The translations under genes and the position numbers were made by a program. A stretch of 64,000 bases of DNA from Cytobacillus gottheilii (GTDB taxonomy: Bacteria; Bacillota; Bacilli; Bacillales; Cytobacillaceae): contig NZ_KV440945.1 of assembly GCF_001636345.1 (NCBI RefSeq), positions 958,975 to 1,022,974 on the forward strand. Direction: 5' to 3'. Within the stretch, counting starts at the first letter, position 1, and every line of letters begins with the position of its first letter. The notes beneath the pieces were generated by a model. It searched no databases and was not told the DNA's origin. It was given only the letters and a program-made list of their open reading frames with translations. Positions 53,316 through 64,000 of this stretch are shown here, piece after piece.

Positions 53316-54626
53316 ATGAAAAGGACACAAACAGAACACCTATTTACGCGGGAGGTTATATCAATGTTAATGGAACGAATCATGTCACGGGAAAACCTAC
53401 TTAATGCGATTAAAAGAGTAGAAAAGAATAAGGGAAAACATGGAGTGGACGAAATGCCCGTCACTGCTCTTCGTGGACATATTATGCTCAACTGGAGCGA
53501 ACTGCGAAAATCCCTCTTCGAGGGAACCTATATCCCATCCCCCGTCCGTCGAGTCGAAATCCCGAAACCAGACGGCAAAGGGAAGAGGAAACTGGGAATC
53601 CCAACCGTGACAGACCGTTTCATTCAACAAGCAATCACCCAAGTGCTTACCAGAATGTATGACCCTAGTTTCTCTGAATGTAGCTTCGGCTTTCGCCCTA
53701 ACAGGCGAGCGCACCAGGCTGTTAAATTAGCCCAAAGCTATATAGAAGAGGGTTATCGATGGGTAGTCGACATTGACCTTGAAAAGTTCTTTGACAAGGT
53801 TAACCACGATAGATTAATGAGTAAATTAGCCATGAGGATAAAGGATAGTACTCTCCTCAAACTAATAAGACGGTTCTTAACCTCTGGTGTTATGGAAGGC
53901 GGACTTGTCAGTCCTAACCTTGAGGGGACACCGCAAGGTGGACCTTTAAGCCCTTTACTTTCGAATATTGTGTTGGATGAACTGGATAAAGAACTGGAGC
54001 GCAGAGGACATCGCTTTGTCCGCTACGCCGATGATTGTAATATCTATGTGAAATCTAAAAGAGCTGGAGAAAGAGTTATGAAGGCAATGACCCATTTTAT
54101 CGAGAGGAATCTTAAACTGAAGGTTAACAAGGATAAAAGTGCTGTAGACCGCCCTTGGAAAAGGAAATTTCTTGGGTTCAGTTTTACAAGTAATCTAAAA
54201 CCGAAGGTGAGAATATCTCCCCAATCAGTTAAACGGTTTAAAGATAAAATAAGAAAGCTTACAAGCAGACGAAGGTCAATTGCCATGGAAGATAGGATTC
54301 ATAACCTTAACCAATATCTAGTGGGATGGGTTAATTATTATCATTTAGCAGATACCCGTTCAGTAATCGCAAAACTCGAAGGATGGCTTAATCGAAGGTT
54401 AAGAATGATTCGATGGAAGGAATGGAAACTTCCCCAAACGAAGGTCAAGAAACTTATTAAACTAGGTGTTTCGAAAGGGAAAGCATATGAATGGGGAAAT
54501 ACAAGAAAGGCTTATTGGAGGATATCCAAAAGTCCAATTCTTCATAAAACATTAGGGAAAGCCTACTGGCTTTCCCTTGGGTTAAAAAGTATTTCTGCTA
54601 GATATGACTTACAGCGTTCGACTTAA
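53316..54626 (+). CDS. ltrA: Group II intron reverse transcriptase/maturase
   Basis: 436-residue intron-encoded protein. Reverse transcriptase blocks appear in order: RVEIPKPDGKGKRKLGIPTVTDRFIQQA (near 86-113), FGFRPNRRAHQAVKLAQ, VVDIDLEKFFDKVNHD, GTPQGGPLSPLLSNIVLDELD, and the catalytic RYADDCNIYVKS (near 240). A group II maturase (GIIM)/domain X region follows at about 300-400 (DRIHNLNQYLVGWVNYY). No endonuclease domain is visible, as in class C proteins. It starts at ATG 53316 after GGTGGAGA. It assists splicing and retrohoming. Confidence 0.95.
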   Translation: MKRTQTEHLFTREVISMLMERIMSRENLLNAIKRVEKNKGKHGVDEMPVTALRGHIMLNWSELRKSLFEGTYIPSPVRRVEIPKPDGKGKRKLGIPTVTDRFIQQAITQVLTRMYDPSFSECSFGFRPNRRAHQAVKLAQSYIEEGYRWVVDIDLEKFFDKVNHDRLMSKLAMRIKDSTLLKLIRRFLTSGVMEGGLVSPNLEGTPQGGPLSPLLSNIVLDELDKELERRGHRFVRYADDCNIYVKSKRAGERVMKAMTHFIERNLKLKVNKDKSAVDRPWKRKFLGFSFTSNLKPKVRISPQSVKRFKDKIRKLTSRRRSIAMEDRIHNLNQYLVGWVNYYHLADTRSVIAKLEGWLNRRLRMIRWKEWKLPQTKVKKLIKLGVSKGKAYEWGNTRKAYWRISKSPILHKTLGKAYWLSLGLKSISARYDLQRST

Positions 54627-54631
54627 TCGGA

Positions 54632-54663
54632 ACCGCCGTATACGGAACCGTACGTACGGTGGT
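54632..54663 (+). ncRNA. Group II intron domain V
   Basis: ACCGCCGTA and TACGGTGGT form the outer stem, a CG bulge interrupts, and TACG/CGTA closes a GAAC tetraloop, the standard catalytic hairpin architecture. Confidence 0.9.
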
Positions 54664-54701
54664 GTGAGAGGGATAAATGGAGGTTAATCGCCTCCCCCTA
54701 T

Positions 54702-55243
54702 CTCAATTAAAAATGTGCTAAGCCGATTGTGTCATGAATTGGAGTTTTGCGGATATTTTAAATTAACGACGGATCACCAGGTTAATGATGAGTGTAAAAT
54801 CCACTATTTGGGTTAGATAGCACAGCTTAATCGCGACTCCGATATCCTCTTTTTAAAATATCCAACTAGAAAAGTGGAACATTATCAGCAACTGACTTGA
54901 AATTTCACATATAACAATGAAATAAAATAATTCTAATTATAAATCTTCTCTAATTTCCTCGATAATTCAGCCTATCGGTAAGGGAACAAGTTCCTTTTAG
55001 ATAAAAGGAAGGCTAATTTCGAACATTGCTAAGATCATGACGATTTCCCAGCATTACTAAGGCTGAGTCATGTAATGCTTCCTTAGTCGGAACCATCATT
55101 CTATATTAAGAAATATCAGGTTTTACCGTTATTGTGTCGGGTATACAGTCAATGATACGATTTTATAGTAAATAATCCGCACAGCGGAAATTTGAAAGGA
55201 ATGGTTCGTTATTAACCAGCTAAACCTAAATTATACGAGTGAA
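54702..55243. other. Intergenic stretch between the intron and the small gene
   Basis: AT-rich sequence with many stops in every frame and no terminator, RNA or repeat I can recognise; possibly decayed sequence. Confidence 0.5.
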
Positions 55244-55396
55244 ATGGAAAAGGCCATGCGTGGAGCCCATGGAGTCGGATATGAGGTTTACAGCCGAAAG
55301 CATGATGTGCGAATGGAAGTTGAAGAAAAGCGGCAAAAGGAATATGTAGAAAGCCAGCGTATGGTTGCCGATTTAGAAAGAAAAGTACATTCTTAA
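55244..55396 (+). CDS. Small hypothetical protein (50 aa)
   Basis: 50-residue hydrophilic helical protein starting MEKAMRGAHGVGYEVYSRKH and ending MVADLERKVHS. I do not recognise a family. The only ATG is at 55244, with a weak GAGTGAA site. The same frame stays open upstream to a stop near 55193 (reading WFVINQLNLNYTSE), so an unusual start such as ATT is possible. A strong terminator immediately follows, which supports a real transcript. Confidence 0.45.
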   Translation: MEKAMRGAHGVGYEVYSRKHDVRMEVEEKRQKEYVESQRMVADLERKVHS

Positions 55397-55414
55397 TGTT
55401 ATATATATAGGAAG

Positions 55415-55448
55415 AAACCGGCTCATCTGTATTGAGCTGGTTTTTTCT
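55415..55448 (+). terminator. Terminator after the small gene
   Basis: AACCGGCTCA/TGAGCTGGTT stem followed by T6. The 358 bp from here to sufC holds the suf promoter and nothing else I can identify. Confidence 0.88.
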
Positions 55449-55689
55449 TTTGCAGTGATCATAAAGGAAATAAAATTAAGTCTTTCACGATCTTTATTTC
55501 AGGCTATTTTCACATACAATCCAAGTTAGTCGCAGAAAATAGTTAAATAGGATTCTGCACTGAATTTGAGCCTTTCAGAAAGGAGAGAATAACTTTAGAG
55601 CATACATATACTAAAAAGTTTAAAAAGACGGAAAAAAACTCTATAATTAGACATATTCTCTTATTCCATAGACGAATGTTCTGAAAGAG

Positions 55690-55718
55690 TTGATATCACT
55701 TTTCATTTGTTATAAGAT
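55690..55718 (+). promoter_or_regulatory. Candidate suf operon promoter
   Basis: TTGATA at 55690-55695 and TAAGAT at 55713-55718, 17 bp apart, about 90 bp before the sufC start. Confidence 0.55.
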
Positions 55719-55806
55719 TGTAATGAGAATAAAATGAGAATTAAACTAAGAGGTTTGCGGCAAAGCCGATTTATACAAATCTTTCATAATTGACGGAGGT
55801 ATTATT

Positions 55807-56592
55807 ATGGCAGCATCAACTTTAACAATTAAAGACCTTCATGTTGAAATTGAAGGCAAAGAGATATTAAAAGGTGTTAATCTTGAAGTTAAAGGCGGAG
55901 AGATTCACGCAATCATGGGACCAAACGGAACAGGGAAATCAACATTATCCTCTGCGATTATGGGTCACCCGAAATATGAAGTTACATCTGGCAGCATCGT
56001 AATGGATGGTGAAGATGTGTTAGAAATGGAAGTAGATGAGCGTGCTCAAGCAGGTCTATTCCTTGCTATGCAATATCCAAGCGAGATTAGCGGTGTAACA
56101 AATGCTGACTTCTTGCGTTCTGCAATGAACAGCCGCCGCGGTGAAGGCAATGAAATTTCATTAATGAAGTTTATCCGTCAAATGGATAGCAAAATGGAAT
56201 TTTTAGAAATGGACGTTGACATGGCACAGCGTTACCTAAATGAAGGATTCTCTGGCGGAGAGAAAAAACGTAACGAAATCCTTCAATTAATGATGCTTGA
56301 ACCAAAAATTGCAATCCTTGATGAAATTGATTCTGGATTAGATATCGATGCATTAAAAGTTGTTTCAAAAGGAATCAATGAAATGCGCGGCGAAGAGTTT
56401 GGCTGCTTAATTATTACTCACTATCAGCGTCTTCTTAACTACATTACGCCTGACCATGTACACGTAATGATGCAAGGCCGCATTGTAAAATCCGGTGGCC
56501 CTGAGCTGGCACAGCGTTTAGAGGCAGAAGGATATGACTGGATTAAAAAGGAACTTGGCATCGAAGACGAAACAGTTGGGCAAGAAGCGTAA
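55807..56592 (+). CDS. sufC: Fe-S cluster assembly ATPase SufC
   Basis: 261-residue ABC-type ATPase of the SufBCD scaffold, soluble in the cytosol. Walker A is GPNGTGKST near residue 38-46, the signature is FSGGEKKRNEILQLMMLEP near 149, and Walker B IAILDEIDSGLDIDAL follows near 170. The EKKR signature is typical of SufC. Start ATG 55807 follows GGAGGT. First gene of sufC-sufD-sufS-sufU-sufB. Confidence 0.96.
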   Translation: MAASTLTIKDLHVEIEGKEILKGVNLEVKGGEIHAIMGPNGTGKSTLSSAIMGHPKYEVTSGSIVMDGEDVLEMEVDERAQAGLFLAMQYPSEISGVTNADFLRSAMNSRRGEGNEISLMKFIRQMDSKMEFLEMDVDMAQRYLNEGFSGGEKKRNEILQLMMLEPKIAILDEIDSGLDIDALKVVSKGINEMRGEEFGCLIITHYQRLLNYITPDHVHVMMQGRIVKSGGPELAQRLEAEGYDWIKKELGIEDETVGQEA

Positions 56593-56609
56593 CAGTTAGG
56601 AGGATCACT

Positions 56610-59570
<2,961 letters not shown>

Positions 59571-59641
59571 CCATAAAACAATTTTGGGATAAAATATAGC
59601 CAAAGGATGATTCCTGAGGCAAAGAATGGAGGAATACGACG

Positions 59642-61039
59642 ATGGCAAAAAAGATGCCTGACATTGGCGATTACAAGTACGGATTTGCCGATAAAGACGT
59701 TTCCATTTTCCGATCAAAACGCGGTTTAACAAAAGAGATTGTTGAAGAAATTTCAAAAATGAAGGAAGAGCCTCAATGGATGCTGGACTTCCGCTTAAAA
59801 TCATTAGAGCACTTCTACAACATGCCAATGCCGCAATGGGGCGGAGATTTAGCGTCATTAAATTTTGATGAAATCACTTATTATGTAAAACCTTCTGAAA
59901 AGACTGAGCGTTCTTGGGATGAAGTTCCAGATGAAATCAAGCAAACATTTGATAAGCTTGGAATTCCTGAAGCAGAGCAGAAGTATTTAGCAGGTGTATC
60001 TGCTCAATACGAATCAGAGGTTGTTTACCATAACATGCAGGAAGATCTTGAAGCAATGGGGATCGTATTTAAAGATACAGACTCTGCACTTCGTGAAAAC
60101 GAAGAGATCTTCAAAGAGCACTGGGCAAAGGTTATTCCGCCAACAGATAATAAGTTTGCGGCCTTAAACTCTGCTGTATGGTCAGGCGGTTCTTTCATCT
60201 ATGTTCCAAAAGGGATCAAAGTTGAAACACCACTGCAAGCATACTTCCGTATTAACTCTGAGAACATGGGGCAATTCGAACGTACGCTGATCATCGTTGA
60301 TGAAGGCGCACATGTGCACTATGTAGAAGGCTGTACAGCTCCTGTTTATACAACAAACTCACTTCATAGTGCGGTTGTAGAAATCATCATTAAAAAGGAT
60401 GCATATTGCCGTTATACAACAATCCAAAACTGGGCAAACAATGTTTATAACCTTGTTACTAAGCGTGCAGTTTGTGACGCAAACGCAACAATGGAATGGA
60501 TCGATGGAAATATCGGTTCTAAATTAACAATGAAATACCCAGCTGTTATTTTAAAAGGAGAAGGCGCGCGCGGAATGACTCTTTCCATTGCATTAGCAGG
60601 TAAAGGTCAGCACCAGGACGCAGGTGCAAAAATGATTCACCTTGCACCAAACACGTCTTCAACAATCGTTTCGAAATCCATCTCTAAACAAGGCGGAAAA
60701 GTAACATACCGCGGAATCGTTCAATTTGGACGCAAAGCAGATGGAGCACGTGCAAACATTGAGTGTGATACGTTAATCATGGATAATCAATCAACATCTG
60801 ATACCATTCCATATAACGAAATCTTAAATGATAACATCTCACTTGAGCACGAAGCGAAAGTTTCTAAAGTATCTGAAGAGCAGCTGTTCTACCTAATGAG
60901 CCGCGGAATCTCTGAAGAAGAAGCAACAGAAATGATCGTAATGGGCTTCATTGAACCATTTACAAAAGAACTTCCAATGGAATATGCAGTAGAAATGAAC
61001 CGTCTTATCAAGTTTGAGATGGAAGGTTCTATTGGATAA
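59642..61039 (+). CDS. sufB: Fe-S cluster assembly protein SufB
   Basis: 465-residue core of the SufBCD scaffold where clusters form. Characteristic stretches are [98 protein letters not shown] and [23 protein letters not shown]. It starts at ATG 59642 after GGAGGA. Last gene of the suf operon; a terminator follows. Confidence 0.97.
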   Translation: MAKKMPDIGDYKYGFADKDVSIFRSKRGLTKEIVEEISKMKEEPQWMLDFRLKSLEHFYNMPMPQWGGDLASLNFDEITYYVKPSEKTERSWDEVPDEIKQTFDKLGIPEAEQKYLAGVSAQYESEVVYHNMQEDLEAMGIVFKDTDSALRENEEIFKEHWAKVIPPTDNKFAALNSAVWSGGSFIYVPKGIKVETPLQAYFRINSENMGQFERTLIIVDEGAHVHYVEGCTAPVYTTNSLHSAVVEIIIKKDAYCRYTTIQNWANNVYNLVTKRAVCDANATMEWIDGNIGSKLTMKYPAVILKGEGARGMTLSIALAGKGQHQDAGAKMIHLAPNTSSTIVSKSISKQGGKVTYRGIVQFGRKADGARANIECDTLIMDNQSTSDTIPYNEILNDNISLEHEAKVSKVSEEQLFYLMSRGISEEEATEMIVMGFIEPFTKELPMEYAVEMNRLIKFEMEGSIG

Positions 61040-61049
61040 TCCTGCAGAT

Positions 61050-61082
61050 AAAAGACGAACCTTCGTGGTTCGTCTTTTTTTA
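61050..61082 (+). terminator. Terminator after the suf operon
   Basis: AAAGACGAACC/GGTTCGTCTTT stem followed by T7. Confidence 0.93.
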
Positions 61083-61099
61083 ATCCATTTGTTGAGTTT

Positions 61100-61170
61100 G
61101 GCGAATAAATAGGTGATCTTGGCGAAAATATGAATTTAACGGCGAATATATTTTTTTTACGGCGAATAAC
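61100..61170. repeat. 20-21-bp-phased short array, GGCGAATA core
   Basis: GGCGAA words at 61100, 61121, 61141 and 61161 are spaced 21, 20 and 20 bp, with AT-rich variable spacers. It resembles the arrays at 8.2 and 23.3 kb in period and intergenic position but uses a third core word. Confidence 0.6.
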
Positions 61171-61252
61171 CTGTTTAAATCATCATCCCGCTTCCTTTTA
61201 GAGGAAGTACTTTTTGTGTATTAGACTAGATCTTAAAAGATCTATCAATTAT

Positions 61253-61314
61253 TCAAACAATCATTTGACCATTAGAATAATCTTGCATATACTAATAATC
61301 AAATGAATGTTTGA
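61253..61314. promoter_or_regulatory. cadCA promoter flanked by two CadC-type operators
   Basis: TTGACC (61265-61270) and TATACT (61288-61293) with a 17-bp spacer form the promoter. TCAAA-N6-TTTGA occurs twice: 61253-61268, overlapping the -35, and 61299-61314, just past the expected start of transcription. This resembles the known CadC operator, so metals should release repression. Confidence 0.75.
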
Positions 61315-61330
61315 ATGAGGAGGGGATATT

Positions 61331-61699
61331 TTGAAACACGATGATATTTGCGAAGTGAGCTGTGTGGATGAGGTAAAAGTAAATCGAGTGAAAAATTCTA
61401 TCCAGCAGAAGGATACAATGTCAGTGGCACAAATATTTAAAGCTCTCTCTGATGACACAAGGATTAGAATCGCTTTTGCATTATGTGAAGAAGATGAACT
61501 ATGTGTATGTGATGTTGCTAATATTGTTGGCAGCACAATGGCTACTGCGTCTCACCATTTACGTCATCTTAAAAATCTTGGTCTGGCAAAGTATCAGAAA
61601 CGAGGTAAACTCGTGTATTATTCCTTGGATGACGAGCATGTCAGACAATTGATTCAAATAGCCTTTGCACATCAGCAGGAGGGAAAGCTTCATGAATAA
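61331..61699 (+). CDS. cadC: CadC-type ArsR-family metal-responsive repressor
   Basis: 122-residue winged-helix repressor. The N-terminal CEVSCVDE contains cysteines in the CadC type-1 site region, and ELCVCDVANIVGSTMATASHHLRHLKNLGL (near 56-85) carries the CVC metal motif of the alpha3 helix and the HTH. It senses Cd/Zn/Pb in its family. A TTG start at 61331 follows GAGGAGGGG. It overlaps the cadA start by 8 bp, forming one operon with it. Confidence 0.93.
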   Translation: MKHDDICEVSCVDEVKVNRVKNSIQQKDTMSVAQIFKALSDDTRIRIAFALCEEDELCVCDVANIVGSTMATASHHLRHLKNLGLAKYQKRGKLVYYSLDDEHVRQLIQIAFAHQQEGKLHE

Positions 61700-63818
61700 C
61701 TCCGAATTGCAGAAAAGTGTTTACCGCGTTCAAGGCTTCACCTGAGCAGGCTGTGCGACAAAGTTCGAAAAGAACGTCAAACACCTGGATGGTGTTTCTA
61801 ATGCAAATGTTAATTTTGGTGCATCTAAGCTTACTGTTTATGGTGAGACAACGATTGAAGAACTCGAAAAAGCAGGAGCCTTTGAAAACTTAAAACTGTA
61901 TCCTGAAAAGCAAAAAGTTGAAGAGAAAAAGATTCCATTTTTCCAAAAACATGGGACAGTCATTGCATCGCTTATATTCCTGTTAATAGGCTGGTTGGCT
62001 GCAGAAATATCAGGTGAAAATAGCATGGTTTCTATACTGGCATATGCCAGTTCTATTTTAGTGGGCGGTTATCGGCTCTTTAAAACAGGAGTTATGAATT
62101 TATTCCGTTTAGAGTTTGATATGAAAACTTTAATGACCATTGCAGTTATTGGTGCTGCTGTTATTGGTGAATGGGGTGAGGGTGCAACAGTTGTTATCTT
62201 GTTTGCGATCAGTGAAGCCCTTGAAACATACTCCATGGATAAAGCACGCCAATCAATACGATCATTGATGGACATTGCTCCTAAAGAAGCTTTAATCAGA
62301 AGAGGAAATGAAGAACGCTTTATTAATGTAGATGATATTCAAGTTGACGATATTATGATCGTTAAACCTGGGCAAAAAATAGCAATGGACGGAATCGTTT
62401 TAAAAGGAGTATCAACAGTCAATCAAGCAGCTATTACGGGTGAATCAGTACCTGTTTCAAAATCAATTGAAGATGAAGTTTTCGCAGGAACGTTAAATGA
62501 AGAGGGCCTGCTAGAGGTAAGAGTTACAAAACTTGTGGATGATACAACCATTGCAAAGATCATACAATTAGTTGAAGAAGCTCAGGCAGAACGGGCACCA
62601 TCACAGGCATTTGTAGATCGCTTTGCCAGGTACTATACCCCAATCATCATGCTGGTTGCACTTGCCGCAGCTGTTGTACCTCCTTTATTCTTCGATGGAG
62701 ATTGGGAGAAATGGATTTACCAGGGATTAGCTGTTTTAGTAGTCGGCTGTCCATGTGCCCTTGTTATTTCCACACCCGTATCCATTGTAACGGCAATTGG
62801 GAATGCAGCACGTAATGGTGTTCTGATCAAAGGCGGCATTCATCTTGAAGAAATGGGAGGAATTAAAGCAATTGCCTTCGATAAAACAGGGACCTTAACA
62901 AAAGGAGTTCCTGTGGTAACGGATTACCTTCCAAATACAGATATTGATTCTGATGAACTGCTGACTATTGTTGCAGCTTTGGAAAATGGTTCACAGCATC
63001 CGCTGGCTTCTGCCATTATAAAAAAAGCTGATGAAGAAGATTTAAAATACAAAAGTATATCGATTGAAAAATTCTTATCAATAACAGGAAAAGGAGTTAC
63101 AGGCTCAATACATGGCATAACCTATTATGTCGGCAGTCCAAGTCTATTTGAAGAAATATTAGAAAATGGATTATCAAATGAGCAGAAGGAAACGATCTCG
63201 CAGCTTCAAGAGCAGGGCAAAACGGTCATGGCTGCCGGAACATCTTCTAAAGTTTTAGGGCTGATTGCTGTTGCTGATGAATTAAGAACAAATAGTAAAG
63301 AGGTTATTCAAAAGTTACATTCATTAGGAATTCAAAAGACCATTATGCTGACAGGAGATAATGCTGGCACTGCAAATGCAATCGGCCAACAGGCAGGTGT
63401 TTCGGATCTAAAGGCAGATTTGCTGCCGCAGGATAAATTAACGTTTATTAAAGGTCTGCGAAGCGAATATGGCCGAGTGGCTATGGTTGGGGATGGTGTC
63501 AATGATGCTCCCGCTTTAGCAGCCTCTACAGTTGGTATTGCAATGGGCGGTGCTGGAACAGATACGGCTTTGGAAACAGCTGACATTGCATTAATGGCGG
63601 ATGATCTTGAAAAACTGCCTTTTGCAGTTAAGTTGAGCAGAAGAACATTAACCATTATTAAACAAAATATTATATTTTCCTTAGGTATTAAACTATTGGC
63701 TTTGCTGCTGGTTGTACCAGGCTGGCTTACACTGTGGATTGCGATATTTGCAGATATGGGTGCAACATTAATTGTTACATTGAATGGGTTAAGGCTGCTG
63801 AGGGTGAAGGATAAATAG
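61692..63818 (+). CDS. cadA: CadA-type heavy-metal P1B-ATPase with an in-frame TGA at the metal-site cysteine
   Basis: 708 residues if the TGA at 61743-61745 is decoded. From ATG 61692 (GGAGGGAAAGCTTC upstream) the frame reads [21 protein letters not shown], so the TGA stands exactly at the first cysteine of the HMA-domain CxxC. The rest is uninterrupted and complete: transmembrane helices, TGES, the ion-site GCPCAL, phosphorylation motif [17 protein letters not shown] and [13 protein letters not shown]. Such ATPases export Cd, Zn or Pb. Reading TGA as selenocysteine (UxxC) is favoured by the adjacent hairpin; a disrupted gene is the alternative, and a start at TTG 61995 would then give a truncated protein without the HMA domain. 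Confidence 0.75.
61746..61787 (+). promoter_or_regulatory. Candidate SECIS hairpin downstream of the cadA TGA
   Basis: Stem pairs: GTTC (61763-61766)/GAAC (61772-61775), GAC (61757-61759)/GTC (61776-61778), GTG (61753-61755)/CAC (61782-61784), CAG (61747-61749)/CTG (61785-61787), with an AAA bulge and small internal loops. The apical loop GAAAA starts with G, 21 nt after the TGA, within the 16-37 nt and loop-G rules for bacterial SECIS elements. No computed energy is available. Confidence 0.5.
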
Positions 63819-64000
63819 ATTTGAGGTTCGCTATCTAGGGAAACTCTGTATGAACTGAATTAAAAGCATGAAACTGACGGCCATGCTTACCAGTAATAAA
63901 TGTGCTATAAATGGATTATGAACTATAAAGCTCTATATCTTGCATTTTGCGTAAAATACACCAAATTGGGATATATTCATTATAAATAGAGAGGGGGATA
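63819..64000. other. Intergenic stretch at the window end
   Basis: No gene is seen. The last bases (GAGAGGGGG) look like the ribosome site of a gene that starts beyond the window. Confidence 0.4.

Larger units (their letters stand above)
52817..54701 (+). mobile_element. Group II intron, probable class C, apparently intact
   Basis: About 1.9 kb. The 5' end GTGTGCCCGGCATGGG matches the group II GUGYG boundary, followed by the structured domain I region. An intact reverse transcriptase/maturase occupies domain IV, a typical 32-nt domain V hairpin lies at 54632-54663, then a domain VI-like stem (GGAGG/CCTCC) and a 3' end around CCCTAT at 54701. It sits immediately after a Rho-independent terminator, the known target preference of group IIC introns. 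Confidence 0.92.

Noticed and set aside
61995-63818. CadA starting at TTG 61995 as the genuine full protein
   Set aside because: No ribosome site there, and it would omit the in-frame, well-conserved HMA domain that directly follows cadC with a good site and 8-bp overlap.

Overview
The window reads as a chromosomal segment of an endospore-forming, low-GC Bacillaceae (Bacillus sensu lato). Evidence seen directly: a ger-type germination operon, CotF-like coat proteins, three S-box (SAM-I) riboswitches, strong AGGAGG ribosome sites with several TTG/GTG starts, and a gene order that recalls the yus/yur region of Bacillus subtilis (yusU, CotF-like, putM, yuzL, fadN-fadA-fadE, yusI, gcvH, yusF, yusE, yusD, metNPQ, sufCDSUB). 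The species cannot be named from the sequence.

Layout. 0.3-2 kb: MscS channel and a PPC-domain protein. 2-8.1 kb: S-box-controlled metQ-metN-metP, followed by a crotonase, an FMN 2-hydroxyacid oxidase and a class III CoA-transferase. 8.2-9.1 kb: a non-coding repeat array with an exact 21-bp period inside 247-bp higher-order units. 9.4-17.3 kb: a small HTH/membrane pair, then two MMPL exporter modules (TetR-linked and MarR-linked). 17.4-20.4 kb: DUF4097 protein, ECF sigma factor and DUF4179 partner. 20.9-23.2 kb: tcyABC-type cystine transporter. 23.6-27.8 kb: short-chain reductase, tungstate-type ABC transporter and its regulator. 28-31 kb: YtkA-like lipoprotein, DUF4931 protein, RodA/FtsW. 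31-35 kb: gerA/gerB/gerC on the minus strand, with a repeat mosaic between gerA and gerB. 35.1-35.7 kb: a Fur-controlled region with a candidate FsrA-like small RNA and yusU. 35.8-43.8 kb: coat proteins, putM, yuzL and the fad operon with a FadR-type operator. 44-48.2 kb: yusI, a triple palindromic repeat, gcvH, yusF, yusE, an MFS transporter, yusD. 48.2-52.8 kb: two further S-boxes, metY and a second metNPQ. 52.8-54.7 kb: an apparently intact group II intron inserted straight after the metQ terminator. 55.2-61 kb: a small protein and sufCDSUB. 61.2-63.8 kb: cadC and cadA.

Functionally, much of the window concerns sulfur: two methionine importers, a sulfhydrylase, a cystine importer and Fe-S assembly. 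Fatty-acid oxidation, iron and heavy-metal responses and spore functions make up most of the rest.

The most notable signal is in cadA. Its only interruption is one TGA exactly at the first cysteine position of the N-terminal metal-binding CxxC, giving UxxC if read as selenocysteine. A hairpin with a G-initiated loop begins 21 nt past the TGA, in a patch of C-ending codons unlike the codons that follow. This suggests a selenocysteine-containing metal ATPase, or otherwise a disrupted gene. The second notable signal is a family of 21-bp-phased intergenic arrays at three loci, each with a different core word.
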